Assembly (NCBI GenBank): GCA_905221605.1
Contig: CAJNDS010002461.1
Span: 126,001-164,207 of the forward strand
Direction: 5' to 3'
DNA: 38,207 nt
Source: Symbiodinium natans
Lineage: Eukaryota; Sar; Dinophyceae; Suessiales; Symbiodiniaceae
Below the pieces are notes generated by a model. It was given only the letters and a program-made list of their open reading frames with translations, was not told where the DNA came from and searched no databases. Shown here in pieces: positions 17,374 to 28,023 of this stretch (within the stretch, counting starts at the first letter, position 1; each line of letters opens with the position of its first letter). The position numbers and the translations under genes were made by a program.

Positions 17374-20300
17374 CTGGCGTTGTTCCAGCAAGCTTTGTTC
17401 ATGGTTCTGAACTACAGCCACCATGCACTTTGGCGACTCTTGAAGTGGGCCGCCCAGGTATAAGGATTTTATAGTAGTATGGCTAACGGAGTCACTCCTA
17501 CCCACTTTGTGGACCACAAACGGAGAGACCTACATGAATTACATGGCTTCGCTGGATTCGACGCGATGAGGCCTCAGAGGAAAAGTACACCCAAACATGT
17601 GTCGTAAAGGAAGCTGCCCAGGTGCGTTGAGAACCGCAAAAATGCAAAATGCAATGTACCTGGGCTTGCAAAAGCCGATCATAAAGACAATGCAGCAAAA
17701 TGGATTGTGGTTCACATGTGGTTGAACTGAATGCTCTGCGGTTCGGACAAAAGCCGCGGCTTACCCATGACTTTGGCATGATTCATGTGCACCAAAAGCT
17801 AAGCACAACCCACTCGAAGAAGGACCCAGGCACAGAATGAAGAGCGCGGCCCACACCCAACCAACCACGCTCAAAGGCGACATTGCGTGCCTGACAAGAT
17901 TACCGCGCTGCCATGCATACTTTGTGTACATGTTGCATAGCGGGATAATGCTTGGTACCGGTGCAGATGGTACGTTGCCTCCATTCCAAGCCGCCCGAGA
18001 TAGCTGCGAAAAGCCTTCAAGTCTTGCAATTCGCAATCTGAAGTTGGGGAACATGGGGTTGAAAACGCACTGATGCTAGGATCCTCTGTTTTGGGCAAAG
18101 CACGTCAGCATCGAAAGTTGCAAGCTTCCGAAGAAGGTTTGCAAGGCCGCAACATCGCCCTGGGGATACGATGATGCCACGGCAGTTAGGTACGCATCGG
18201 AGAAGAGGATGCTGAAGAGGTAGATGATGAGAAGGAGCAAGATAACGGACCTCAGCTTGAACAACAACTGAACCCCTTGCAAATCTTGCAATTTTGTCAG
18301 CGCCCTTGCCAATCACAAACGCCGTTATCTAGCCGCAACTCCGAACCAAAAGACATCGGCAATCTGCTTGACGGCACTAAATGGAAGACGAACAGAAGAA
18401 TGCCAAAAGACGTTGCAATCAAACATGTCCGCAAGCTTTTAATACCAAGTACTCAGAAAAGAACTGGATCTCCAGATACCGACACTTCTCATACAGGTAA
18501 AGCAGCAAGATGCAACAAGGCACGAAAATACGGATCATTCCCACGCACGCTAGCACAATGCCAACGATCGTATGGCTTGTGGCCAAGAATGAATAAGTTT
18601 GTAGTTGTGGTGGATTTTGTGACATGGTCTTGGCTGCTGGGTCCTAGCTGCTGGTAGCCACAGCAAACACCAAACAAGCTATACTGTAACAGTTTTCCGC
18701 GCCCATGCGCATGCCCGGCTCAAAAGGCCCATGAGTTTACAGGGCCGCGCACAGCCAAACAGAGCTGCGTTTGGGCATGTCAATCGCCCCACCAAAACAC
18801 CTTCTACGAACTCTGTTTGTTTAACAGTGCGAAAATTTGATTGTCTTCAAAACTCATTTCCCAGTCTGGACCGCGTTGGATTCTACCAGGCCCCTCAAGA
18901 TGTAGTCGCTGCCTGCGCACACCCAAGACAAATTGCAACCAACCAACAAGCACGAGACCAGTTTCCTTCACAAGCTCGATCAGGGACGGTGGGCAAAATT
19001 CTCGGCAAGCTGTGCTACCAATGCAACGACTGAGGACACACGAAAGCGGACGCTGCTGCAGGAACCACCGACACTGCTCCACACCCTTTGTGCTTTCGGC
19101 TCAAACGGCCCCTGAGTTTAAAGTTGTGCGGACATCAAACAAAGCTGAGTTTTGTCACGTCCTGGCAGCTTTGTTAAACAGAGTCCACCCGCAACCCTAT
19201 TGTTCAACAAGCCCAATGGATAGCTAGTGTCTTTCCGCCACTGTGACAACGAACGAGGCCATGTGCACAGTACTTCAACATCGCAAAATTACGTGCGTGA
19301 TGCTCCTGATGTTTTGCTGGAGATAGCGGAAAATAAGCCCAAATCCTGCGGTTAAAGCCTACCACGCGCACAAGTTCGAGCTGGATCGCCAGATCAAGGA
19401 CTTCAGGGTGATGCCAATGGAGAACACCAGGATCCGTAGAGGACGGATGAATCCTGAGCGATGCGATACGCATGTTTGACTGGCCCTTCTTCAAGGTGTT
19501 CACTTAGATAAGAAAAGGGCTACACTCACAGCCTGCCACACCACCGATGCACCTGTCGCATCACATCCACTCGCCGAGTTGATCCTACACAAGGTCCGCA
19601 GGACTCCCGATCACGCCAGGAACTGACAAAGGGATTTGACAGCTTGGCGCTTCGGATTTCGAATAGGGCCGTCGCTCAAAAATGCGCTTGGGCCTCGTGA
19701 TGTTCCATGTTGGTTGTCCCATGTTGTAGGTCCTAGCTAGTTGTTGCCCGGGAGAAACCGAGTCACCGGATTGCGCTTCAGTCAAGCTCGATTGCTATTC
19801 TGCCCCTACCCCCTGAAGCGCATCCGCAGGCTCGGATAAGCCGAATAATCCGCAACCCACGAGCAGAGCGCGCCAGTCGCAGGATTCCTCGGCTGATAGC
19901 AAGCTGTAAACCGAGGGGGGGAAGGGGGTGTTAGGGTTTAGGGTATTTGGGGTTTGTGATCGGGTTCTGCCTTTTCTTCGTGTCCTGGCACCTCGCGCAA
20001 AAAGTTTGGCGATGCCGATGCTTTGGGGGTTCGAGAAAACTTCAGGCCGCCGAGGGTCGAAGAATTCGGAATGTTCCGGATGCAAAGTGTTCCTCTGCAG
20101 CTCTGTAGCCCTGAACCCTATCAGCCACCCTTTGAAAACCGTTGAATTTTATATGTAATCCCTATTTTTGAATAATTGTGCTTCTGCACACTGCAGCACA
20201 GGTCGGGCAAGCTTGGATGTGTGCCCGTTATCGGTGCTTATGCCGCTGGTAGCCGAGCTCATAGGGGATCAGGCCTTTGTCAAGCGCATGTTGCAACCAT

Positions 20301-21150
20301 CTATCCTTGGATTCGCCTCAGGCAGACTCCGTCCATCTTAGAGACAAGCCCTGCATGAAGAAAAATCACTTCCGAACATACGGGGGCTGCAGGCCCTGAA
20401 TGCACCGCAGATGCAGCCGGTCCTGCAAAATCAGGTCCACTAGGAGCTCCACAATAGACAGCGAGACCTCCGGCACGTGCAGCCATCTGAAATCTAAAGC
20501 CTCGACCCCCTTCTTTTGAACCCTCCAGCGCAGTGCCCTGCAGACCAGCTAGAAAACGAGCCATGGTGGCCATCAAAAGGTCGAAAATGTTCCAGGCGTA
20601 TTCGCTGGCCGTGAAAAACTTGACGACCCCGATTGTCGCCATCCGCCTGAAGAGTTGTGACGCTTGACACTCCAAAGCTCGCGTACTCTGCGAATCTTCG
20701 CACGTGGCGTTCAGAACAACGAATACCAAAAACAAGACCCCAAGACCCCAACCGGCACATACTCAAGAATCGACTCAAGAACTCAGAAGAGTCGCAGCAC
20801 GATCTCCACGAAGAACAGGAAGGTGAAGGCGAAGTGCAAGAAGAAGATGGAGTTGGGAGGACTGGAGCCCAGGTTTGAAGCCTCCCACTCCTTGTGCAGA
20901 GCTGGGCTGGGATCGTATGAAATTGCATGTGTCTACCTAGGTTATTGATGTTCTGCTTGTAAGCCATTCACTGGAACGAAGGGCATGTCTTGCGGCCGTC
21001 TTCCAGCACATTCTTGCCTAAAGTTCACGCACGTTCTTGGCATTTCAAAGCCGTTTACCCATCCTGACGAGTGGCAATCTGTGCACCCAAAAGGATCGCA
21101 TGGCAGACGATCAGGAATGCATAGAAGAACTCGAACTGCCAGGTCAGCAC
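16081..21150 (-). CDS. Voltage-gated cation channel, one 6-TM domain with two EF-hands (partial)
   Basis: This predicted membrane protein would open on voltage change, and its two EF-hands suggest control by cytosolic Ca2+. Exons: 21059-21150 (S1), 20796-20861 (S2), 20562-20646 and about 20423-20467 (S3), 19390-19453 (S4-S5 linker), 18104-18250 (S5 and pore helix), 17979-18014 (filter), 17834-17890 and 17626-17659 (S6), 17362-17373, 17153-17232, 16987-17056, 16659-16721, 16379-16417 and about 16081-16177. Nearly all join in phase. The first part of S4, with most gating arginines, was not found between 19454 and 20422. The N-terminus (above 21150) and the last C-terminal exons (below 16081) are also unresolved. 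Such single-domain channels with EF-hands are common predicted proteins in dinoflagellates. Ion preference (Ca2+ or Na+) cannot be told from sequence alone. Confidence 0.93.
18721..19180. repeat. Two diverged copies of a repeat inside the channel S4-S5 intron
   Basis: A block starting near 18720 and a second near 19098 share the same order of words on the plus strand: GGCTCAAA, GGCCC, TGAGTTTA, then CAAACA or CAAACAAAGCTG, then TTGTTTAACAG or TTGTTAAACAGAG. They are about 375 bp apart, in the same orientation, and diverged. The region lies between channel exons 18104-18250 and 19390-19453, so it is intronic. Confidence 0.5.
19926..19946. repeat. Short interstitial telomere-like sequence
   Basis: The plus strand reads GTTAGGGTTTAGGG, two units of the TTTAGGG-type telomere repeat reported in dinoflagellates and plants. 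It lies in an intron of the channel gene. Confidence 0.6.
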
Positions 21151-22336
21151 CTAGGCCGAGTTGCGCCTTTGGGGTGTTGGGGGCGGTGTGCACTGAGCCT
21201 CCATTTTTCCGACTGGCAGTTTCAGCCTGGCAAATCATGGCTTGCTTCACCTTCTTCGCTACCCACAGCCCACAAGGCGTGCGGCGGCTTTCGGACTTAA
21301 GTTGAGCTCGGAGAAGCTCCTCTAATGGTACCACTTAGGTTTCAAGCTTTGGGACCCCGACTAGTGTTGCAGCATGAAGGTTCAAATTCAGGAGCCGAGC
21401 TAAGTGCTGTCAGTCAAGTGTCCTAGCCGCTACTAGCCATTGCACCCAACGCTTCCGTTCACAAGCTCCTGGAGCTTCCCCAGCCTACCAGAACGGCACA
21501 AGTAGGCCACAAAACTAAAGTTTGGGGATGGCGGAGAAGAGCCATGGCCAAGGCGCCAAGGGCCCCAGCAGGCGTCCCAGCCATGTATTGGCTGCCTGCA
21601 GGTCCCGGGTTCCCATGGCTTTGAAGTTCCGGAGCATGTTGCTGGCGGAGCCGGCCTTGGTGCTTCAAAGCTAGGAGCTTAGGAGCCTCCCTCACAAGGC
21701 CCAATGGACCACTCAACAATCTGCCAGCAAGCGTTGTGCCGCGGGGTGAACGTGTTGCTCTGCTCGGCCGCGACTGCTGCCCTCGGCTTGACGGCTTGCT
21801 TTGGTTGGGACAGGGCAGGAACGCAGGAGGCCAAGCTTGAGGAGCATGTCGTTCTCTTTGAGTGGCTGAGGTGTGAAGTAGTTACTAGTTCTTGCGGAGG
21901 CACAGAACCCTGGTGCTTCTGTTTCTATGTTTCACTATTAAAGAAAACTTGAAGCAAACTGTAAACACCTTCCAGCGATTCAGCCCGGTTCGCTCGTAGG
22001 AGTCTTGCCGGGAGAAGCGAGAAGTGAGCTGCGAGGGAGGATCCATGGACATAGCTCCATTCTGCGCGCTGGTTGAAGAGAATCACCAAAACAAAAAGAA
22101 AAAAAGCGGTGTGGTCAAGGATGTCCAGGTAGGAGTGTGCACAGGGTTTGAAAATTTTAGAATTGTAGAGTGTGGCAGCAGAAGCAGTTGAAGGTTGGGG
22201 GGCTGCTCACTGCCTCGCAACCCTGAAGTTTGATGGGTAAATATGAGGGTCATGTGAGGGCCTGTATACTCTTCTGGGCACTGCGAGAGGGACCCCAGTT
22301 TGGAGAACCGACCGCATAGCTGTGGCTGCGACGCAC

Positions 22337-22435
22337 CTTCGAGCCCCTTCGTGACGACTGTGCCGAGGAGGAGGAGCCCGTGACAATGGGCGCCGGCATG
22401 GCCCATGAGGAGACTTTGGCAGATGGCGCCAAGTC
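22337..22435 (-). other. Candidate exon, Ser-rich, possibly channel N-terminus
   Basis: A 99-nt open segment lies between a GCAG acceptor followed by G and an AAG/GTGCG donor. It starts DLAPSAKVSSWAMPAPIVTG and continues Ser-rich with a basic end (SSRRGSK). It lies upstream of channel exon S1 on the same strand, so it may belong to the cytoplasmic N-terminal region. No family match is evident. Confidence 0.4.
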
Positions 22436-22611
22436 CTGCAACATTAGGTTTCAGGTTTGAAGGCTTAAGGTTTAAGGTCCAGGAGAAGGCGTGAGAGAGG
22501 GAGTAAGAGAAGTTTGTGACTTAGTTGAGAAGCCGACCACTTTCACGCACCAAGTGAGCACAGCCGATGTTGAGTGACCGAATGACCCGCGGCGGTACCC
22601 CCAAACATCCT

Positions 22612-22700
22612 GCAGCTGCCTATTCGCGTTGTCCAGGGCTGCGTCCTGTATCCGGGCATCCACAAATTCGCGGACGGTCCCCGGATGGTTCCCGTTCCGC
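22612..22700 (-). other. Candidate exon, unknown, possibly channel N-terminus
   Basis: The minus strand reads TVREFVDARIQDAALDNANR then QLQ, and can end at CAG followed by GATG (a GA-type donor). The composition is that of a charged helix. The acceptor is uncertain. It is on the same strand and about 200 bp upstream of the Ser-rich candidate exon. Confidence 0.35.
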
Positions 22701-23842
22701 TCTCACCGAAGTTGGGAAGGGGCTCTCAATGTTGGTCTTTTGCCTGCTGGGTGTATTTAAGTTTGCCCCACAAATTCTACAAAAGCGCGAGCTGAGCGCC
22801 CCGCAAATTTACTAAGAGCGTCTGATTCTGATGTTCATGGTCCCTTCGGGTTGGTGTCTGGTTTTCTCGGCCTTCTACTTGAAGCTTCTTTAGTAAGCAA
22901 GACCTGAACCCGAAACCTCTAAACTCTAATCGGCCTAAAACCGACAAACCCAAAGAAAACCACATAAACCACATAAAACTACTGAACTCATTGAACCTGA
23001 AGGCCATACAAGATCTCCCCGCCTCGAGGATGGGCTCCAGAGGCCAAGTTTCCAGGCCCACGGAGTCCACGGGCACGGGGTATGCCGGGTATGCGGAGTC
23101 TATGACGGTGGGTCCAGTGAGGTCCACGCCCGGTTTCACAACCGATGAGGAGTGGACCTGCGTTCTAGGACAGCTGTCGGTTCAAAAAGGCACGAGAGTT
23201 GCTTGAGATCTCAGATCGAGAAGTGCAGGTCTGCAGGAATCGACGCCCCGCATGTGTGGCTTCGCAACCCAAGGCCCCCGCGGCACATGATCAGCAAGTC
23301 TCCGACCATGCCATACTACAATCACTACTTGACTACTCTAGGCAAACTATCGGGCCAAATCAACACAACTGTCAAATTGTTGATAACCCCTCATGGTTCA
23401 ACTGCCCCGCAATCAATAATCAAGCACCACAAGCAGCTTGACGGAGCTTCACATGCCTGCGCAGCAGGCTCCTCCAATGGGGCCCCGTTCTGTACCAGGT
23501 GGCCACGAAGCCTCATCTCGGCAAGATGTCAAAAGACATTCGTACGGTTCACGCACCGCCTTTCCCGGTCTCCTGGCACACCCTACGAATCTTGCGAACT
23601 CCCAAAATTCCGATCCAATGCACATGGTTTCAAGAACTTGCCGTTGCTCTTGGAGCCGCTTGTCAACCTGGCATAGTGTGTCTTTGCACGCATGAAATCA
23701 AGGACCTGTCCCACGTGAGACGTAAGCACCAATGATCACGAATGAGCAAGAAGATGACTCAGACACGCTGCCACAGACCGCGGACAGGGCTTCGTGTCGC
23801 GCATCGAGCGAAGATTTTCAGCGCTGTAAGAAGCTGTAAGTT

Positions 23843-23958
23843 TCATACAGCAAGATAGTCTGCTGCGTACCCAAAAAACCGTTCTAAGTGGGCCTCCTCC
23901 AGCAGGTGCTGAAAGCGATCCTCGAGGAGCTTCTGGAGTAGTGCCATGGCCGAGACAG
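23843..23958 (-). other. Short open frame, amphipathic helix, candidate exon
   Basis: The frame from the ATG at 23947 reads MALLQKLLEDRFQHLLEEAH, then LERFFGYAADYLAV and a stop at 23843-23845. It is open a little upstream (PVSA). Strong heptad-like leucine spacing and acidic and basic residues suggest real coiled-coil protein. It could be a first exon of the channel gene or part of another gene. No splice partner was proved. Confidence 0.35.
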
Positions 23959-24045
23959 GACTTGCGGCCAATTGCCACTCTAGCGCTACAACTCGAGGTG
24001 CCCCCCAATCGCACGTCTTTCAGCCCTTCTTTCACCGCTGCCCTT

Positions 24046-24063
24046 TTAGGGGGGGGGGGGGGG
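24046..24063. repeat. Poly-G run
   Basis: An uninterrupted run of guanines on the plus strand follows CCTTTTA. Such a run is prone to length error in sequencing. Shorter runs occur at 26255-26265 and 33681-33690. Confidence 0.9.
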
Positions 24064-25544
24064 TATCATGGCTGACGTTGCATTGCCTCGACTTTGTCCT
24101 TCCCGTTTGAAGTTGAGGGCACAAGCGCAGAAGGTCTGTTGGTCTATGCATATATGGTATATCTAAGTAGTAGCTCGACTTAGTTTTAGCCGTGTGTTCC
24201 AGCCTGATGGGCTGCAGCTCAGGAGCACCATCAACGTCATGGCGAGAGTCTGCGGGCTAACAAGAAAAAGATCAGCACGGCATGGTCTTGCTGTTGGGGG
24301 GAAGGGGTGATGCAAACTTCTGTGATCCTCTGTGCAACTGCTGCAACAGCAGAATTCGAATTTCAACTCATAAACATCTCGCCGTTAGCGAGCTTGCATA
24401 CTGCGCATGCAGTCCGACGTGTAGCAAAGTCCCGAGGCCGCGAGCTGAAGCATGCCCTGCAGCAGAGGCCGTGTAGACGGCCGCGGCACCTTGGCTTTTC
24501 GCTGAAGTGGCATCGCACCCCGACACAAGTTGCAGACTTTGGCAGTGGCAACTTGCGCAGGACACGGCAGACCCTCGAAAAGGGGACACCCAAAAGCTGC
24601 GGCTGCCAGTTTCACTGGTGCCAGTCAAGCTCAGCTACATGCTAATCGTAGCCTTCTAGTGTCGAGGCAACAACAGCGCCTGCCCGCTTTTGAATCCTTT
24701 TTCTCAACCTTTCGGAGGGCTCAGGCAGGTCAGGCGGCTCAGGCCCCGGCTGCCCACGGAGCGCTGCCGCGCGCGTTGCTGGGAGCGGGCCCTCCGAAAG
24801 CGCCCGCGTGAGAGCAACATGCACATGGGCGAAAAACGTTGAAAGAAACGACTCCCTCATTGTCAGAGCCCTCAATCGAAAACACAGCGCCTTCTGGCCC
24901 AACCCCCCCCCCGGCCTTGCGCGCTTGGCGCGGCTGGGCCCCCGTGCTGCCCGGGGTGCCGGGACCCGGGCCGGTGCGGCGTTGGCCTCGGGGCTGCCCC
25001 TTCGGGCCCCTGAGGGCCCAATCAATGTCTTGTTAGATGGGTCGATTTGGCACCAGGAACATTACTCTTCAAGACATCCTGAAACTGTCCACGTTAGTTG
25101 AGCTAGCTGGGCCCCGCTCCGTCGGGGATTCCCAGGGTGCCTCGAATACCTCGGACGGACAAAAGGTTCATGCCACCAGCGCTTCAGCCGAGGGGTGTGC
25201 AGCTGAAGCCCCAAGATATCCCAAGATTCCAACCAACTCCACGAAGTCCACAGAGGGCGAACGACTCTGCGTAAACTGAATGGCAGAGCTCACGTCAGCC
25301 TAACACTCGGTTGGGAAGGTCTGACATCCTATCGAGTGAGCTTCGACTTTACATGCGCTGACCATAGCCGCTCTCATCTTACACATTCTTACACCCGAGG
25401 CCGGGTACATTTTGGTGTGCTCGAAGCTGCTATCGCTTCCACACGGAAGCCACCTCCTGTTTCTAATGCCTGGCACCTACTGGTCAGCCCACCATGCAGC
25501 AACTTACACAGTGCAATACCAGCCTTCACAGCCCCTTTTCTTAC

Positions 25545-25697
25545 CAACTTGGCGCAGAACGAATTCACCGGTCAACTGTTCATCGAAGGGCTCATCGTGG
25601 TACCGGTACCTCGAGGTCTCGAAGTTCAGCTCTCAACCATGACGAAATGCCGCTCGGATCCGTCGCGCGTGGTGACATCGACATGTGTGACATATTC
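25545..25697 (-). other. Two joinable exons of an unidentified protein
   Basis: Exon 25633-25697 starts after AAG and reads EYVTHVDVTTRDGSERHF then VMV. Exon 25545-25609 starts after GAG and reads YRYHDEPFDEQLTGEFVLRQ then V, ending at a canonical GTAAGA donor. With a GA donor on the first they join in phase as VMVEYRYHDEP. A further candidate on the same strand, about 25771-25730, starts after CAG and reads VIQLMDRELALAAN. I do not recognise the family. The gene would lie between the hydrolase stop (26798) and the channel, in the same direction. Confidence 0.5.
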
Positions 25698-26192
25698 CTT
25701 TCAAGTTCTGTCTGAGGCGAAGGCGAAAGGTTAGCTGCTAATGCCAACTCTCTGTCCATCAACTGGATCACCTGAATGAGTGAACCACGCACTTGCGCAC
25801 AGTTGTGTGCACCTTGCACTCAGCATGATGCAGGTAAGAAGGTGCACGCGCCCCTCTTTATGGCCATTTTTCGAAACAGGATGCTATCGCAGAGACGAGG
25901 GCATCCGAATGCATACGTCGCATTGCCCCAAATTAAAATGTCGGAGCAAGTCGGGTAGCAGAAAACACCCGCGAGCGCCGCCAAGTGCTGAAAGCAATCT
26001 AGAAATACCTAGACGGCAAATGCTTTTTTGCTGCGTTGCACAATCTCCATGAAGGGATGCAGCACAAACGTAAGCTCTGGCAAAAGGCATGCGAGCCACG
26101 CCGTTTTTGACGGCGACTGGCCCGACAGCCTGCAGAGCCCGGTATCGCGGCACATCGCAGTACCTAAAGCTTAAAGCCAATTGGAGGTCCCA

Positions 26193-26265
26193 CGCCTCTA
26201 ATTGCGAATTGCAAAAGTGCGGCTCGCGCACCGCCTCTAATTGCAAAAAGTCCGGGGGGGGGGGC
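26193..26265. repeat. Short repeat of CCTCTAATTGC words next to a G run
   Basis: The phrase CGCCTCTAATTGC appears near 26195 and again near 26232, each followed by AAAA-containing sequence and then a run of G. It lies downstream of the hydrolase stop codon and is probably intergenic. Confidence 0.5.
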
Positions 26266-26797
26266 CTCTGCGGCTCGGAAATCGCTCTGTGACTTTGACC
26301 CAGCGCGGAAGTCGGAGTCTGCTCATTGAGTTGAAGCTCTTGTTTTGCTTTTGACGCCATGATCTTCTAGCACTTTCTGCTTCCGGAGAGTCTCCAAGTT
26401 TTAGCCTCCAGCCCCGAGCCCAATGGCCGCCCGAGTGGGCGAGTCTGTGCACCCCTGCCATTTCAAGGATGCCGCACCGTCTGGAGCGCGAGCCTGCACG
26501 AGACAGTTTGGGTGAGGTGTTCACGTAGATTTTCTGAAGGGGCCGTGTGCTCTAGGGCAGACCTCGCGCGCCTAAGCTTGACAAATTTTAGCTAGCAACG
26601 AGCATCGAACGGCTGATCATCCACTTGCTACCGGGTGCTTTGGAGCATGCCGAGCATCGTCCATCTTAGATAGTCATGCCATGTAAGATGGGTTGGCTCT
26701 TGCGGGTGCTTACGGCTGCATGAACCAAATTTAGCAACTAAAACTGTCAGCTGCCAACTGCTGGCTCCCTAGCCAGAAGACAGAAACGATTACCTCA

Positions 26798-28023
26798 TCA
26801 GATCCTCATCAGGATCGCCTGTTTCAGCTCGGCTGCGGCAGCGAGAATGAACTCGCCGATCATAGTGTTTCCCACCGACTTAAAGCCCCAGAAGCCGAAC
26901 CTCGGCTCAACGGAGGATCTGCAACCGTGCTGCCACAACAGGACAACTGTCATATGCATCTTGCCTGGCAAACGCTGGCACTCACCGACCTTCTTCAAAG
27001 TGCACCTTTTGAGCTGCGAACGCCGATACCTGTAATAACCTTAACTTCTACGAACGGATGTTCTTCACGTCACGCCCTTTGCCGCAAAGGTGCTTGCACC
27101 CATGCGAGCCGCGATACCTTGACATCCGCGGAAGCGAGTGGGAAGAATTCAAGGATCTTAAGAACACCCTCCTCTATTATGCTTCTATTAAATATTCCTC
27201 TATTTCTCTGTTTTTCCCGAAAGCTCAGATCCAACTTGCCCTTCTGCTGGTCAAGGTGCAACTCCGCCAGCGCAAGGCACGGGTTGCTCTGTACTTCTGC
27301 CGCATTCTCCTGGCAGAAGAGTCTTAGAAAAAGAGAGCCAAAGCGCAAACCCAGAGAAAGACTCAGAGCACCAGCAGATAAAACCTTTCTCTGCCCATTC
27401 TGGATGCAGCTTATCCCATCCCATTTCCGAAGCGGGAACATCATGCAGGATTACAGAACTCGGACTGAAAGCTCTGTGCAAGTGAGTGTCTTCCACGTTG
27501 TCCCAAACCGAGATGGGATCATCCCGCCTTCAGGGCACAAGAAAACTGCATAGGCTTGCTGTTCATTGCCAAGTTGGCCCTCAATGACTCAAACAACCTG
27601 TCAAGCCTTGGATTTGCTCTACCCTGGCTCTACCAGGCTCTACCAAAGGTTGGCCGCCAAGAGGCGAGTTGATCAGCAAGCAGGGTACATGCACATCCTG
27701 GGCCCGATCTTCTGAGGGCTCTCGCAGGCTGGGAAAACAGTTCTATGCAGGAAGCGGCTCAGGCATTGTGTAATATTGCAAATTCCCATAGCCCTCCCTT
27801 AGCGATCCCTGGTGCAAGCGTGGCTCCGTGAGCACAGACTGCTGCTTGTCGCGCCAGCTCTTCCTGCAGCCGAAGCCTGGAGAGAAGCAGCGGCTTCAGA
27901 AGTGCGGAGACTGCGGAGACTTGAGGGGCTTTGGGACTTGATGGGAAGTCCCCTCTCTGCGCCTGCAAGTTTGGTGACCTCGCCGTACACCTCGACGAAG
28001 CTGGTCGCAGGGTTCAGTGCCAC
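26798..28023 (-). other. Hydrolase C-terminal exons with catalytic Asp and His
   Basis: Exon 27967-28023 reads VALNPATSFVEVYGEVTKL, joined to 27666-27697 (DVHVPCLLIN). That joins to 27491-27527, giving the acid motif SRDDPISVWDNVE, whose DDP holds the predicted catalytic Asp. Exon 27260-27309 reads ENAAEVQSNPCLALAE. An 18-nt exon at 27100-27117 supplies YRGSH with the predicted catalytic His. The last exon, 26798-26900, reads FGFWGFKSVGNTMIGEFILA and ends about 34 residues in. Donors here are GC, GC, GA, GC and GT. Every junction keeps frame. Confidence 0.9.

Larger units (their letters stand above)
17626..21150 (-). other. Channel transmembrane and pore exons S1-S6
   Basis: S1 reads FEFFYAFLIVCHAILLGAQI. 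S2 is IFFLHFAFTFLFFVEIVLR, with the typical acidic residue. S3 contains WNIFDLLMATM joined to VSLSIVELLVDLI. The S4 end and linker reads FIRPLRILVFSIGITLKSL, joining in phase to S5, SVILLLLIIYLFSILFSD. The pore helix is FFGSLQLSMLT and runs across a junction into LFAAISGGLEW, the selectivity-filter region. S6 comes from GWVWAALFIL joined to YIAFCIFAVLN. Donors are GT at S1, the pore helix and pre-S6, and GC at S2, S3, the S4-S5 linker, the filter and S6. The S4-S5 intron is the longest here at about 1.1 kb and holds a diverged repeat. Confidence 0.92.

Noticed and set aside
26927-27553. Plus-strand frame of 208 codons
   Set aside because: It is antisense to four well-supported hydrolase exons, including the catalytic Asp and His exons.
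27799-28023. Reading of exon 27967-28023 as part of an RPA3-like or C2-domain protein
   Set aside because: FVEVYGEV suggested these at first, but joining to DVHVPCLLINS and DDPI in phase places it in the alpha/beta-hydrolase.
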